Source of the DNA: Sphingomicrobium flavum
Lineage (GTDB): Bacteria; Pseudomonadota; Alphaproteobacteria; Sphingomonadales; Sphingomonadaceae
Direction of reading: 5' to 3'
Assembly (NCBI RefSeq): GCF_024721605.1
Contig: NZ_CP102630.1
Coordinates: 2,046,001-2,110,000, forward strand
Length of the DNA: 64,000 nt
A model generated the notes under the pieces. The model did not search any database and had not been told where the DNA came from. It worked only from the letters and a program-made list of their open reading frames with translations. Position 1 is the stretch's first letter. Each line of letters starts with the position of its first letter. Positions 17,627-26,734 of this stretch are shown here, one piece after another. Both the position numbers and the translations under genes were made by a program.

Positions 17627-18408
17627 CAGGCTGCCTCCGCATGGGTCGGGAGCCGATCAAGCAATTCGCGCGCCAAAGCCAGATAAGCCTCGGATCCCGG
17701 GCATTTGAGATCATAGATCAGCGCTGGCAAGCCATGGCTAGGCGCCTCGGACAGGCGGACATTGCGCGGCACCACCGTGTTGAACACCGTATTGCCAAGG
17801 CAGGCGCGCACATCCTCCGCCACCTGGCCCGACAGATTGTTGCGGCGATCATACATGGTGAGGGCAATCCCCAGGATGGAAAGGTCCGGATTGAAGCCGA
17901 CGCGGACCCGTTCGACCGTCTGCAAAAGCTGGCTAAGCCCCTCCAATGCAAAGAATTCACATTGCAGCGGCACGATCAATTGCCGCGCCGCGACCAGCGC
18001 GTTGACGGTCAGCAGGCCGAGCGATGGAGGGCAATCGACAAGGCAGATGTCCCAGCGGCCCACGGGAGCCGTATCGATGGCATCGGCCAGGCGATACGTG
18101 CGGCGCTCCATATCGACCAGCTCGATCTCAGCGCCTGATAGATCGACGGTGGAGGCCAGCAAGTCGAGACGCGGTACCTTGGTGGCGATGGCGGCGTCCA
18201 ATACGGTCTTTTCCCCCAGGAGCACGTCATAGACCGAAGAGGGACGCTCATTCGCGCTGACGCCAAGGCCAGTCGAGGCATTCCCTTGAGGATCGAGATC
18301 GATCAGCAGCACTTTCCAGCCTATGGCGGCCAAAGCGGTTGCGAGATTGATTGCCGTGGTGGTCTTGCCGACCCCGCCTTTTTGATTGGCTATGGCAATT
18401 CGGATCAT
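17626..18408 (-). CDS. parA: Chromosome-partitioning ATPase ParA (Soj)
   Basis: 260 residues, a chromosomal ParA without the N-terminal DNA-binding extension of plasmid forms. The deviant Walker A motif KGGVGKTT is at 10-17, Walker A' DLDPQGNASTGLG near 40, and Walker B WDICLVDCPPSLG near 120-132. It dimerises with ATP on the nucleoid, and ParB-triggered hydrolysis pulls origins apart. It shares one base with parB and overlaps rsmG by four, forming the classic rsmG-parA-parB unit. Confidence 0.98.
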   Translation of the reverse strand: MIRIAIANQKGGVGKTTTAINLATALAAIGWKVLLIDLDPQGNASTGLGVSANERPSSVYDVLLGEKTVLDAAIATKVPRLDLLASTVDLSGAEIELVDMERRTYRLADAIDTAPVGRWDICLVDCPPSLGLLTVNALVAARQLIVPLQCEFFALEGLSQLLQTVERVRVGFNPDLSILGIALTMYDRRNNLSGQVAEDVRACLGNTVFNTVVPRNVRLSEAPSHGLPALIYDLKCPGSEAYLALARELLDRLPTHAEAA

Positions 18409-19031
18409 CGCTTCCCCTTCCGCTGTACCCCCGTTGCCACCAGGATGGCGGCGTCCGGATCGGTCTGGCTAGGAACCAGCCTGAAACTACCTTGCCAGAG
18501 CTTTTTCGTTTCTTCCAGTTCCGATTTCGCCGATTTCCCCTTGGGGAGCACCCAGATTGTCTCGGCATCGGCCAGATGGCCGGCCAGTTCGAAGAATTTA
18601 GGCAGAGCAGCGACGGCGCGCGCGGTGATGTTGGCGAAGCGTCCCGTGGCGAGATGCGCCTTGCCATGGACGATGGTGACGCGGTCTCGGAGGTCCAGTT
18701 GTGCGGCCATGCGCTCGAGAAATTGCACTCGCAATGCCCGCGGCTCGACAAGGGTGACGGGCGCGTCGGTCACCAGGGCGATGACAAGACCGGGGAGACC
18801 GGGCCCTGTGCCAATATCCACCCATGGTTCCGACGGACGCGGAGACAGCGCCAGCAGCTGCGCGCTATCGACGATGTGACGGTGGAAAAGATTGGGGATA
18901 GTTGCGGGAGAAACGAGATTTTGGCGCTGATTTTCATCGATCAGGGCGGCGACGTAATGTTCGACTCGTTCGTATGTTTCACGTGAAACATCGCGCCCCG
19001 CAGCGGTTCGTAGCTGTTCAAGCTGCGTCAC
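18405..19031 (-). CDS. rsmG: 16S rRNA (guanine-N7)-methyltransferase RsmG (GidB)
   Basis: 208 residues from the GTG proposed at 19031, which overlaps the mnmG stop by 14 bases. It shows [25 protein letters not shown], the SAM-binding [16 protein letters not shown], and the [19 protein letters not shown] segment. RsmG methylates G527 of 16S rRNA. Codons for VSRET near the N-terminus are supplied by a parS site embedded in the gene. The long open frame continues upstream of 19031 into mnmG, but those residues are not family-like. Confidence 0.93.
   Translation of the reverse strand: MTQLEQLRTAAGRDVSRETYERVEHYVAALIDENQRQNLVSPATIPNLFHRHIVDSAQLLALSPRPSEPWVDIGTGPGLPGLVIALVTDAPVTLVEPRALRVQFLERMAAQLDLRDRVTIVHGKAHLATGRFANITARAVAALPKFFELAGHLADAETIWVLPKGKSAKSELEETKKLWQGSFRLVPSQTDPDAAILVATGVQRKGKR
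18974..18991. promoter_or_regulatory. parS centromere site 1, inside rsmG
   Basis: TGTTTCACGTGAAACA (18975-18990) is a perfect 16-bp match to the universal ParB-binding parS palindrome, extended here to 18 bp by flanking A and T. It lies inside the rsmG coding region, encoding VSRET, about 7 kb from the proposed origin. Confidence 0.96.
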
Positions 19032-20820
19032 GGCGCACCAGGGCGAAGTGCAGGGCGCTAAGCGCAGCCGGGGTGATGCCCTGAACACGTGCAGCCTGCG
19101 CAAGATTATCCGGCCTTGCCGTGGACAGTCGCTCCTTCATCTCAAGCGATAGGCCGGGCACGTCATCAAAGCTGAAATCCGCCGGGATCTTGACGGCCTG
19201 GTCGGCCGACAAGGCCTGCCACTCGCGCTGCTGCCGCTCCAGATAGGGGGCATATTGGGCATCGGCGATAACCTCTTCGCTCAGATCGTCCGAAGGCAAT
19301 CGCGCGCGAACCGCATCGACCGCGTCGCTCCGCCGGACCCAAGTCGAGAGTGGTTGCCTGTCCTGCCCAGGAATGCCCAAGTCCGCAGCGAAGACCCGTT
19401 CGTCCATCGCTTTGCGGCGCATCGCGTGGGCCTGCTGATGGGCGAGGATAGCGTCGCGTTGTTGCGCCGACACACCCGAGGCGATGGCTGCTTCGCCGAG
19501 GCGCATGACGACATTGTCGGCGCGTAGATAAAGACGGAATTCAGCCCTGGCGGTCATCATGCGGTAGGGTTCTGTCACACCATGGGTAGTAAGGTCGTCA
19601 ATCATCACGCCGATATAGCTGGAGGCGCGGTCAAACAGGGTGGGCACTTCTTCCTGGGCCTCTGCAGCGGCGTTGATGCCAGCAACAAGACCTTGCGCTG
19701 CAGCCTCTTCATAACCCGTCGTGCCGTTGATCTGCCCGGCGCAATAGAGGCCAGCAATATCCTTCAACGCCAAGCGTCCATCGAGGCGACGGGGATCGAT
19801 GAAGGCATATTCGACGGCATAACCAGGCTTCGAAATCTCTACCGATTCCAGTCCTTTAACAGTCCGCAGCATCTCAACCTGCGCATCCAGGGGCAGCGAT
19901 GTCGAAATGCCTGCAGGATAGACCACAGGCTCGTCTAGACCTTCAGGCTCGAGGAAGATCTGATGGCCGTCGCGGTCGGCAAAGCGGCGTACCTTATCTT
20001 CGATCGACGGGCAGTAACGCGGACCGCGGCCTTCGATCGTGCCGGCGTAAAGCGGCGAACGGTCAGCGTGACGCGCAATGACTTCGTGGGTCTCAGGGTT
20101 GGTGCGGGTGATGGCGCAGGCGAGCTGAGGCAGACGCCGGGCCGGCTTGTGCATGGAGAAGCTCCATGGCTGGGTATCGCTCGGCTGCTGTTCCAGTACT
20201 GCCCAGTTGATCGTACGTCCGTCAAGGCGCGGCGGCGTTCCGGTCTTGAGACGTCCCTGTACCAAGCCCAGGTCGTCGAAGGCATCGGCCAGCGCGGAGG
20301 CGGCCCGCTCTTCGATGCGTCCGCCTTCGCTCGTGTCGAAGCCGCAAAAGAGATGGCCGCCAAGAAAGGTCCCTGTTGAGACAACGACGGTGCGCGTCTC
20401 AACGATCGTGCCGTCTGCCAGTTCGACCGCGCTGACCCGATCACCTTTCATATGAAGCTTGGTGGCTTCGCCGATGACAAACTCTACAGTTGAAGCTCGC
20501 AGTGCTGCATCGACAGCCGCCTTGAAAAGGCGCCGGTCCGCCTGAATGCGCGGGCCCTGCACCGCGGGACCCTTGCTTCGGTTGAGGAGACGGTAGTGGA
20601 TGGCAGATGCGTCCGAGGCGCGCGCCATTAATCCTTCAAAGACATCCAGTTCGCGCACCAGATGGCCCTTGCCGACGCCTCCGATGGAGGGATTACATGA
20701 CATTTGCCCCGCATTGAGGCGATAAAAGCTGATCAGTCCTGTGCGCGCACCACGGCGGGAAGCGGCTAAAGCGGCTTCTACACCGGCATGACCGGCCCCG
20801 ATAACAAGGACATCAAACAT
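19018..20820 (-). CDS. mnmG: tRNA uridine-5-carboxymethylaminomethyl modification enzyme MnmG (GidA)
   Basis: 600 residues from ATG 20820. It has an N-terminal FAD motif [14 protein letters not shown], then [46 protein letters not shown], and [21 protein letters not shown], with the helical MnmE-binding tail at the C-terminus. With MnmE it modifies the wobble uridine of several tRNAs. It lies between mnmE and rsmG, separated from mnmE by a parS site, the usual near-origin order. Confidence 0.97.
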   Translation of the reverse strand: MFDVLVIGAGHAGVEAALAASRRGARTGLISFYRLNAGQMSCNPSIGGVGKGHLVRELDVFEGLMARASDASAIHYRLLNRSKGPAVQGPRIQADRRLFKAAVDAALRASTVEFVIGEATKLHMKGDRVSAVELADGTIVETRTVVVSTGTFLGGHLFCGFDTSEGGRIEERAASALADAFDDLGLVQGRLKTGTPPRLDGRTINWAVLEQQPSDTQPWSFSMHKPARRLPQLACAITRTNPETHEVIARHADRSPLYAGTIEGRGPRYCPSIEDKVRRFADRDGHQIFLEPEGLDEPVVYPAGISTSLPLDAQVEMLRTVKGLESVEISKPGYAVEYAFIDPRRLDGRLALKDIAGLYCAGQINGTTGYEEAAAQGLVAGINAAAEAQEEVPTLFDRASSYIGVMIDDLTTHGVTEPYRMMTARAEFRLYLRADNVVMRLGEAAIASGVSAQQRDAILAHQQAHAMRRKAMDERVFAADLGIPGQDRQPLSTWVRRSDAVDAVRARLPSDDLSEEVIADAQYAPYLERQQREWQALSADQAVKIPADFSFDDVPGLSLEMKERLSTARPDNLAQAARVQGITPAALSALHFALVRRDAA

Positions 20821-20860
20821 TGCGCACGCGCTAGCAGAAAGCGCGATCCAAACCAAAGCG

Positions 20861-20878
20861 ATGTTTCACGTGAAACAT
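20861..20878. promoter_or_regulatory. parS centromere site 2, between mnmE and mnmG
   Basis: ATGTTTCACGTGAAACAT is a second perfect parS (16-bp core at 20862-20877), in the gap between the mnmE stop and the mnmG start, 1.9 kb from site 1 and about 5 kb from the proposed origin. Confidence 0.96.
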
Positions 20879-22158
20879 CACTTTCCGAGACAGAACCGGC
20901 CAAAAAGCCGGTCCAGCACATGATCAACGCCGGCCTGGCCGACCAATCTATCCACCAAATGGCGAGAAAATCGCAGATTTTCAGCAAAAATCACGGGGTC
21001 CGACCCAACGGTGGCAGTAATCAGCTCTCGGATCTCCATCAATGTAGCACGGTGCCAATTTGTCAGGCTGAGCCCGCTGGCGTCGGGCAAAAGCGTCTCA
21101 GACAGCTTTGAAAGCTCGGCAAACAAGTTTGAAAGCCCTTCACCGCTTGTGGAGGACAGGTTGATTGCCTCATCAACGGGTTGATCGCGAAGATCGAGCT
21201 TTGGAGCGATCAATACGGTGCGGGGATGTTCGGGACATGCGCCTGAGTCTCCGAGCCATAAGAGGATGTCTGCCTGTTCGAGTGCCGCATTGGTGCGCTG
21301 AATGCCAATCTGCTCGATCTGATCCTCGCTATCGCGTAGACCTGCTGTGTCGACGAAAATATAGGCCGTGCCATCGATCCGCAGGGGAACCTCGATGATA
21401 TCGCGGGTGGTGCCCGCAATATCGGAGACAATGGCACGATCGCTGCCCGCTATCGCATTGATAAGGCTAGATTTTCCAGCGTTGGTCGGGCCTGCCAACA
21501 CTACCCTGATCCCGTCGCGGATTGGTCGGCGATCGGGGAGGGTGAGCATCTCGTCCAACCGGCTGAGAAGGCTGACGCGCTGCTCTTCCATTCGCCCGTC
21601 ATGGCCACCGGTTTCATCTTCATCACCGACATAGTCGATGGCACCTTCGGCCATGGCGGAGAGTTCGACCAGGCCGTCGCGCAGCTCTTCCCAATGCGAC
21701 TGGAGGCCGCCGCGCAGCAATGTCAGCGCGGAGCGGCGCTGTTCCTGGGTTTCGGCTTCGATCAGGTCGGCCAGCCCCTCGGCTTCGCTCAAGGACATTT
21801 TGCCGTTGAACAGGGCGCGGCGCGTAAATTCACCAGCTTTGGCGAGCCGCACATCGTCGTATGACGTCATGACGTCAATTAGCGATTCGACCGTCGCAAC
21901 GCTGCCATGCCCCTGAAATTCCACCACATCTTCGCCCGTCACGCTATTCGGCCCGGGGAAGAAAAGGCAAATGCCTTCGTCGATCGCATCACCGGAGGAT
22001 GGGTCGCGAAAGATATGGAATCCGGCCTCACGCGCGGCGGGCGCACGTCCAGTCAATCGCTCGGCAAGCATCGCGGCCTTGGGGCCGGAGGCGCGGACGA
22101 TGGCGATGGCGCTGGGCAGACGCCCAGTGGAGAGGGCGACGATGGTGTCGCCGCTCAT
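20878..22158 (-). CDS. mnmE: tRNA modification GTPase MnmE (TrmE)
   Basis: 426 residues, a little shorter than the usual 450. An N-terminal folate-binding domain begins DTIVALSTGRLPSAIAIVRASG. The inserted G domain has GPTNAGKSSL near 220, the G2/G3 region with DIAGTTRD and DTAGLRDS, and a degenerate NKxD-like region. It ends in the invariant CLGK, whose Cys is needed for tRNA modification. It partners MnmG in wobble-uridine modification. The G4 motif is not obvious: where NKxD is expected I see IAPKLDL, so base recognition may be weaker. Confidence 0.95.
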   Translation of the reverse strand: MSGDTIVALSTGRLPSAIAIVRASGPKAAMLAERLTGRAPAAREAGFHIFRDPSSGDAIDEGICLFFPGPNSVTGEDVVEFQGHGSVATVESLIDVMTSYDDVRLAKAGEFTRRALFNGKMSLSEAEGLADLIEAETQEQRRSALTLLRGGLQSHWEELRDGLVELSAMAEGAIDYVGDEDETGGHDGRMEEQRVSLLSRLDEMLTLPDRRPIRDGIRVVLAGPTNAGKSSLINAIAGSDRAIVSDIAGTTRDIIEVPLRIDGTAYIFVDTAGLRDSEDQIEQIGIQRTNAALEQADILLWLGDSGACPEHPRTVLIAPKLDLRDQPVDEAINLSSTSGEGLSNLFAELSKLSETLLPDASGLSLTNWHRATLMEIRELITATVGSDPVIFAENLRFSRHLVDRLVGQAGVDHVLDRLFGRFCLGK

Positions 22159-22161
22159 CCG

Positions 22162-22896
22162 CTAGCCAAACAGCGTGCCGATCCCGACCGTGGGATCGAC
22201 AAAGCCTTCATAGATCATCTTGCCCGCAACGTAGAGGATCACGGCAAGGCCGACATAGGCGATCCAGCGATAGCGCTCGATATATTTGGCGATGATGTTG
22301 GCGGCGACGCCCATCAGCGCGACCGCGAAAATCAGGCCGACGATGAGGATGCCGGGATGTTCGCGCGATGCGCCCGCCACGGCGAGCACATTGTCGAGGC
22401 TCATCGACACGTCGGCGACGGCGACCGCCCAGGCGGCGCCATAGAAGCTCTTGGCAGACTTGATGCCGCTGCTCTCATCACCCTCGATTTCGGGGCTACC
22501 GGCGCTTTCCCCCGTGTGGTGCAGTTCGCGCCACATCTTCCAGGCCACCCAGACCAGCAGGATGCCGCCGATGAAGATCAGGCCAACAATGGCCATCAGC
22601 TGGGTGACGACGAGCGCGAAGGCGACGCGCAGGACCAGGGCGGCCATGACGCCAATAATGATGACCTTGCGGCGCTGTTCCGGGGGCAGGCCAGCGGCCA
22701 GCGCGCCGACGACGATCGCATTGTCGCCCGCCAACACCAGATCGATCGCCAGCACCTGGAGGAAGATGAAGAACTTCTCCGGATTGGTAATGTCGGAGAA
22801 ATCCTTGACGATGGCGTCCCACATCTCGGCGGGGCCGCCCAGCGACAGCGTATCGGCCGAAGCCGCAGCCAGCAGCGACATCAATGTATCGATCAT
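22162..22896 (-). CDS. TerC/YjbE-family integral membrane protein
   Basis: 244 residues with about seven hydrophobic segments and the two conserved acidic membrane motifs of TerC proteins: DLVLAGDNAIVVG near 52-64 and ADVSMSLDNVLAVAG near 160-174. Family members are linked to metal export, above all manganese, and tellurium resistance; the substrate here is not known. It sits 37 bases after rho, in the same direction, and four bases before mnmE, so it is probably co-transcribed with them. I see no yybP-ykoY-type leader, as the gap is too short. Confidence 0.9.
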   Translation of the reverse strand: MIDTLMSLLAAASADTLSLGGPAEMWDAIVKDFSDITNPEKFFIFLQVLAIDLVLAGDNAIVVGALAAGLPPEQRRKVIIIGVMAALVLRVAFALVVTQLMAIVGLIFIGGILLVWVAWKMWRELHHTGESAGSPEIEGDESSGIKSAKSFYGAAWAVAVADVSMSLDNVLAVAGASREHPGILIVGLIFAVALMGVAANIIAKYIERYRWIAYVGLAVILYVAGKMIYEGFVDPTVGIGTLFG

Positions 22897-22933
22897 GAAA
22901 CCCCCAATGTTTCAGTCAGTTCGCCGTTCCGGC

Positions 22934-24193
22934 CTACTGATTCATGCTCGCAAAGAAATCCTCGTTCGACTTGGCGTCCTTCATCTTGTCGAGCAGGAAC
23001 TGCATCGCGTCGATGGTGCCCATCTGCATCAGGATGCGGCGCAGCACCCACATCTTGGACAGCGTGGCCTGGTCGACCAGCAGCTCTTCCTTGCGGGTGC
23101 CGGACTTGCCGACGTCGAGCGAGGGGAAGATGCGCTTGTCGGCGACCTTGCGGTCGAGGACGATTTCGCTGTTACCGGTGCCCTTGAATTCTTCGAAGAT
23201 GACTTCGTCCATCTTGGAGCCGGTGTCGATCAGCGCGGTCGCGATGATGGAGAGCGAGCCACCTTCCTCAATGTTGCGCGCGGCGCCGAAGAAACGCTTC
23301 GGGCGCTGCAGTGCATTGGCATCGACACCGCCGGTCAGCACCTTGCCCGAGGAGGGCACCACGGTGTTGTAGGCGCGGCCGAGGCGGGTGATGGAATCGA
23401 GGAGGATGACGACGTCCTTCTTATGCTCGACCAGGCGCTTGGCCTTTTCGATCACCATTTCGGCGACCTGCACGTGGCGCGAGGCGGGTTCATCGAAGGT
23501 CGAGGAGACGACTTCGCCCTTCACGCTGCGCTGCATGTCGGTGACTTCTTCGGGACGCTCGTCGATCAGCAGGACAAGCAGGAAGACTTCGGGATGATTG
23601 TCGGTGATCGCCTTGGCGATGTTCTGCAGGAGCACCGTCTTACCGGTGCGCGGCGGGGCGACGATCAGCGCGCGCTGGCCCTTGCCCAGGGGCGCGATGA
23701 TATCGATGACGCGCGCCGACTTGTCCTTCACCGTGGGATCGGAACTGTCGAGGGTCAGCTTCTCATCGGGATAGAGCGGCGTCAGATTGTCGAAGTTGAC
23801 GCGGTGACGGACCGCCTCGGGCTCGTCAAAATTGACCTGCGTCGCGTTCATTAACGCAAAATAGCGCTCGCCATCCTTGGGGCTGCGGATCTCGCCTTCG
23901 ACCGTATCGCCGGTGCGCAGACCGAGCTTCTTCACCAGATGCGGGGCGACATAGATATCGTCGGGACCGGCCAGGAAATTGGCTTCGGGCGACCGCAGGA
24001 AACCGAACCCGTCATTGAGCACTTCGATCGTGCCCATGCCCATGATCTGCTCGCCCTCATCGGCATGCTCTTTCAGGATCGAGAACATGATGTCCTGCTT
24101 GCGCATGGTGGACGCGCCCTCGACGCCAAGATCTTCGGCCATCTTGACCAGCTCGGCGGGGCTTTTCTGTTTGAGTTCCTGAAGGTGCATCAT
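22934..24193 (-). CDS. rho: Transcription termination factor Rho
   Basis: 419 residues, the standard length. The N-terminal helical and cold-shock-like RNA-binding domains include [28 protein letters not shown]. The ATPase domain has [23 protein letters not shown] Walker A around 170-184, [20 protein letters not shown], and the Q/R-loop segment [27 protein letters not shown]. Rho is the hexameric helicase ending untranslated transcripts. Two adjacent ATG codons (24193, 24190) can start it. A promoter and a structured leader lie upstream. Confidence 0.98.
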   Translation of the reverse strand: MMHLQELKQKSPAELVKMAEDLGVEGASTMRKQDIMFSILKEHADEGEQIMGMGTIEVLNDGFGFLRSPEANFLAGPDDIYVAPHLVKKLGLRTGDTVEGEIRSPKDGERYFALMNATQVNFDEPEAVRHRVNFDNLTPLYPDEKLTLDSSDPTVKDKSARVIDIIAPLGKGQRALIVAPPRTGKTVLLQNIAKAITDNHPEVFLLVLLIDERPEEVTDMQRSVKGEVVSSTFDEPASRHVQVAEMVIEKAKRLVEHKKDVVILLDSITRLGRAYNTVVPSSGKVLTGGVDANALQRPKRFFGAARNIEEGGSLSIIATALIDTGSKMDEVIFEEFKGTGNSEIVLDRKVADKRIFPSLDVGKSGTRKEELLVDQATLSKMWVLRRILMQMGTIDAMQFLLDKMKDAKSNEDFFASMNQ

Positions 24194-24269
24194 AGCAAAT
24201 ATCTCTTAGGTCTGGGGAAAACCACTGGGCGCTGGCGCAGGACGCGCTGGAGCCATTGGCGGTTGGAAT

Positions 24270-24302
24270 CGCATCGGCAAAAGGAAAAGGCGGGCCGATG
24301 CG
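24270..24302 (-). promoter_or_regulatory. Hairpin in the rho leader
   Basis: A perfect 9-bp inverted repeat CGCATCGGC (24270-24278) / GCCGATGCG (24294-24302) with a pyrimidine-rich loop on the minus strand lies in the 5' leader between the proposed rho promoter and its start. In E. coli rho is autoregulated in its leader; whether this hairpin plays that part is inference. Confidence 0.4.
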
Positions 24303-24314
24303 CCGCTTGGCCTC

Positions 24315-24343
24315 CAGCTAGGAGCGGGGCGCGGCCAAGTCAA
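24315..24343 (-). promoter_or_regulatory. Candidate rho promoter
   Basis: On the minus strand TTGACT (24343-24338) and TAGCTG (24320-24315) are exactly 17 bases apart, about 120 bases before the rho ATG, in the only sizeable gap of this block. Of the promoters I can see it is among the best matches. Confidence 0.5.
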
Positions 24344-24367
24344 TCCGGCTTTGGACGAAATGAGCGG

Positions 24368-24820
24368 CTAGAAAGGTCGCACGATCACCATGATCACGAT
24401 CAGCACGGTGAAGATGCCCGGCACCTCGTTCATGAAGCGCAGCGTTCTGCTTTCGAGCGGCCGATCGCCATTGGCGAGCTTCTTGCCATAGGCACTGACC
24501 CAGCCCTGATAGCTGGTCAGCAATAGGACCAGCAGCAATTTCACATGAAACCAGCCCTGTGCAAAGGCGCCGACATGCAGGGCCAGCGCAATGCCGAGCG
24601 CCCAACTGACCAGCATGGCCGGTGTCAGGATGATGGTGCGGGCACGATCCTCGCGCTCGATCCAGGCACGATCTTCAGCGCTGCCGGGCGTGGTGGCGTG
24701 GTGGTGGATATAATAGCGCGGCACGATGAACAGGCCGGCGATCCAGAAAATGATGAAGGTGACATGGGCCGCCTTGGCCCACAGATAGCCAGCACCCAGA
24801 AAACCGATCATCTGGTCCAT
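24368..24820 (-). CDS. hemJ: Protoporphyrinogen IX oxidase HemJ
   Basis: 150 residues with four hydrophobic segments. The N-terminus reads YLWAKAAHVTFIIFWIAGLFIVPRYYIHH, with the conserved His19 and the family's PRYYIHH, then AWIEREDRARTIILTPAMLVSWALG and WFHVKLLLVLLL, all typical of HemJ (UPF0093). HemJ oxidises protoporphyrinogen to protoporphyrin in the inner membrane of most alphaproteobacteria. It follows hemE by three bases, so the two heme steps are in one operon. Confidence 0.94.
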   Translation of the reverse strand: MDQMIGFLGAGYLWAKAAHVTFIIFWIAGLFIVPRYYIHHHATTPGSAEDRAWIEREDRARTIILTPAMLVSWALGIALALHVGAFAQGWFHVKLLLVLLLTSYQGWVSAYGKKLANGDRPLESRTLRFMNEVPGIFTVLIVIMVIVRPF

Positions 24821-24823
24821 GCG

Positions 24824-25846
24824 CTAGGCTCCCTTCACCCGGTTGATCATCTGTTCGACATGGGCGATCGGCGTCGTCTTGTCGATGCCATGGCCCAGAT
24901 TGAAGATGTGGGGGCGGTCCTTCAATGCCGTCTTGATGCGATCGACCGCGGCGTCGAGCTGCGCGCCGCCGGCCAGCAGCGCCATCGGATCGAGATTCCC
25001 TTGGACCGGCATACCTTCGGGCAAGGCGGCATGCGCCCATTCGGGATCGAGCGTTTCATCCAGCCCGACGGCATCGACTCCGGTCATCTGCGCATAACGC
25101 ACCAGCTTGGCGCCCGCGCCCTTGGGAAAACCGATGATCGGCGTGTCGGGGTGGAGCGCCTTCATCGCCTTGACGATACGCGCATTGGGCTCGATCACCC
25201 AGCGATCGAACTGCTGGGGCGACAGGCTGCCGGCCCAGCTGTCGAACAGTTGGATGGCGTCGACCCCGGCCTCGATCTGGCCCGACAGATAGGTGATGGT
25301 CACTTCCTCGATCCGGCGGATGATGGCGTCAAAATCGTCGGGCCTCGTATAGGCCATGGTGCGCGCGGCGGCCTGGTCGCGGCTGCCTTGCCCGGCCACC
25401 ATATAGGTCGCCACGGTCCAGGGACTTCCGGCAAAGCCCAGAAAGGTAGTTTCAGGCGCCAAAGCGGCCTTCACCTTGCGCACGGTGCCATAAATGGGCT
25501 CGAGGCGCTCCATGACCGGCGCAAGGTCTTCCAGCCGCGATTCAGCAAGCGGGGGCGCGAGCCGCGGGCCTTCACCGGCAACGAAGGTCAGGTCCTGACC
25601 GATGGAATGCGGCACGATCAAAATGTCGGAAAAGAGGATGGCGCCATCGAAAGGAAAACGGCGCAGCGGCTGCAGCGTGACTTCGGCAGCGGCATCGGGA
25701 TCATAGGCCATGTCGAGAAAGCCGCCCTTGCTGGCGCGCAGTTCGCGATATTCGGGCAGATAGCGGCCGGCCTGGCGCATCATCCAACTGGGCGGCGGGT
25801 CACGACGTTCGCCCCGCAGGACGGCGAGCAAAGGCTTTTCGGCCAC
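24824..25846 (-). CDS. hemE: Uroporphyrinogen decarboxylase
   Basis: 340 residues from GTG 25846, preceded by a purine-rich GGAGAAGAAGAGG. The active-site signature PPSWMMRQAGRYLPEY is at 19-33, followed by FSDILIVPHSIGQDL, GFAGSPWTVATYM, and GWAxxx-type aspartate segment QLFDSWAGSLSP. It removes four carboxyl groups from uroporphyrinogen III. It is the first leftward gene beside the proposed origin, as in Caulobacter. Confidence 0.97.
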   Translation of the reverse strand: MAEKPLLAVLRGERRDPPPSWMMRQAGRYLPEYRELRASKGGFLDMAYDPDAAAEVTLQPLRRFPFDGAILFSDILIVPHSIGQDLTFVAGEGPRLAPPLAESRLEDLAPVMERLEPIYGTVRKVKAALAPETTFLGFAGSPWTVATYMVAGQGSRDQAAARTMAYTRPDDFDAIIRRIEEVTITYLSGQIEAGVDAIQLFDSWAGSLSPQQFDRWVIEPNARIVKAMKALHPDTPIIGFPKGAGAKLVRYAQMTGVDAVGLDETLDPEWAHAALPEGMPVQGNLDPMALLAGGAQLDAAVDRIKTALKDRPHIFNLGHGIDKTTPIAHVEQMINRVKGA

Positions 25847-25854
25847 CCTCTTCT

Positions 25855-26149
25855 TCTCCTTATTATATAATAGATTCTAGATAGTGATATTAGATGGGGC
25901 GTTAGTGGCGGGGTTTAGGCGGCTCTCCCGCTTTTGCCAACATCGGCCATTGGGCCACCATCCAAGCGATTCAAACAGTTAAAGTGATTCCCCCACAGGA
26001 TTCACAGGCCGGCCATTTCTGGGCATGGCTGTGGATGGACTGTGGAGAGTCATCTTCGCGGATCGATAACGACTCTTGCGGTTCCGATATCCACGCTTTC
26101 GCGCTAGGCCAAGCCCCATGCTTATCCACAAAATTATCCCGCAGCGCCG
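25855..26149. other. oriC: Probable chromosomal replication origin (oriC)
   Basis: A 303-base gap between divergent hemE and maf holds no gene. It contains an A/T-rich stretch at about 25860-25895 (possible unwinding element), a perfect DnaA box TTATCCACA at 26122-26130, two weaker inverted boxes (TGTGGATGG 26030-26038, TGTGGAGAG 26041-26049), and six GANTC methylation sites (25873, 25968, 25986, 25999, 26047, 26071). All genes for about 9 kb left are on the minus strand and for about 5.6 kb right on the plus strand, so transcription runs away from it both ways. Caulobacter Cori sits beside hemE with parS and parAB nearby. The DUF299 gene found next to Cori in Caulobacter is absent here. Confidence 0.75.
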
Positions 26150-26734
26150 ATGAGCCTCATTCTCGCCTCCGCCAGCGGGATCCGCCGCGCCATGCTCGAC
26201 CAGGTCGGGCTCGACTATAAGGTCATTCCGGCCGAATTGGACGAGGGTTCGGTCAAGGCGGCGCATGTCGGGTCGATCGCCGATCTGGCCAGCAAACTGG
26301 CGGCGGAGAAGGCATTGGCGGTTTCCCGGCGATATCCGACCGACTGGGTGATCGGCAGCGATAGCATCGCGGTGGTGGACGATCGCGCCTTCGACAAGCC
26401 TCGCGACCGTGACGAGGCGGCCGATCATCTGCGCGTCTTCAGCGGTAAGTCCTTGATCTTGAACAGTAGTGTGGCGCTCGCCAAAGGCGGAAAGCTGGAA
26501 TGGGGCGCGGCCGATGCCGCCCGGCTGGACGTGCGCGCCTTGAGCGAGGATTTCATCGAAAATTATCTCGCCCGCGAATGGCCTGCCGTTTCCTACTGCG
26601 TCGGCGTCTTCCGCTTCGAGGGGCCGGGGGTTGAATTGTTCGATTCGGTTGAAGGCAGCCATTTCACCATTCTTGGCATGCCGCTCCTGCCGCTCTTGGG
26701 CGCGCTGCGCGATGTGGGAATCCTGCAAAAGTGA
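26150..26734 (+). CDS. Maf-family nucleoside triphosphate pyrophosphatase
   Basis: 194 residues. It starts LILASASGIRRAMLDQVGLDY, the Maf signature (usually SxSPRR), with ASKLAAEKALAVS, VIGSDSIAVVDD carrying the catalytic Asp, and the YCVGVFRFEGPGVELFDSVEGSHFTILGMPLLPLL tail. Maf enzymes hydrolyse dTTP, UTP or modified nucleotides and are linked to housecleaning and division arrest. The SP of the SPRR motif is replaced by SGIRR, which may shift substrate preference. It is the first rightward gene after the proposed origin and overlaps aroE by four bases. Confidence 0.9.
   Translation: MSLILASASGIRRAMLDQVGLDYKVIPAELDEGSVKAAHVGSIADLASKLAAEKALAVSRRYPTDWVIGSDSIAVVDDRAFDKPRDRDEAADHLRVFSGKSLILNSSVALAKGGKLEWGAADAARLDVRALSEDFIENYLAREWPAVSYCVGVFRFEGPGVELFDSVEGSHFTILGMPLLPLLGALRDVGILQK

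Noticed and set aside
22897-22933. A manganese (yybP-ykoY) riboswitch before the TerC gene
   Set aside because: The gap to rho is only 37 bases, too short for it.
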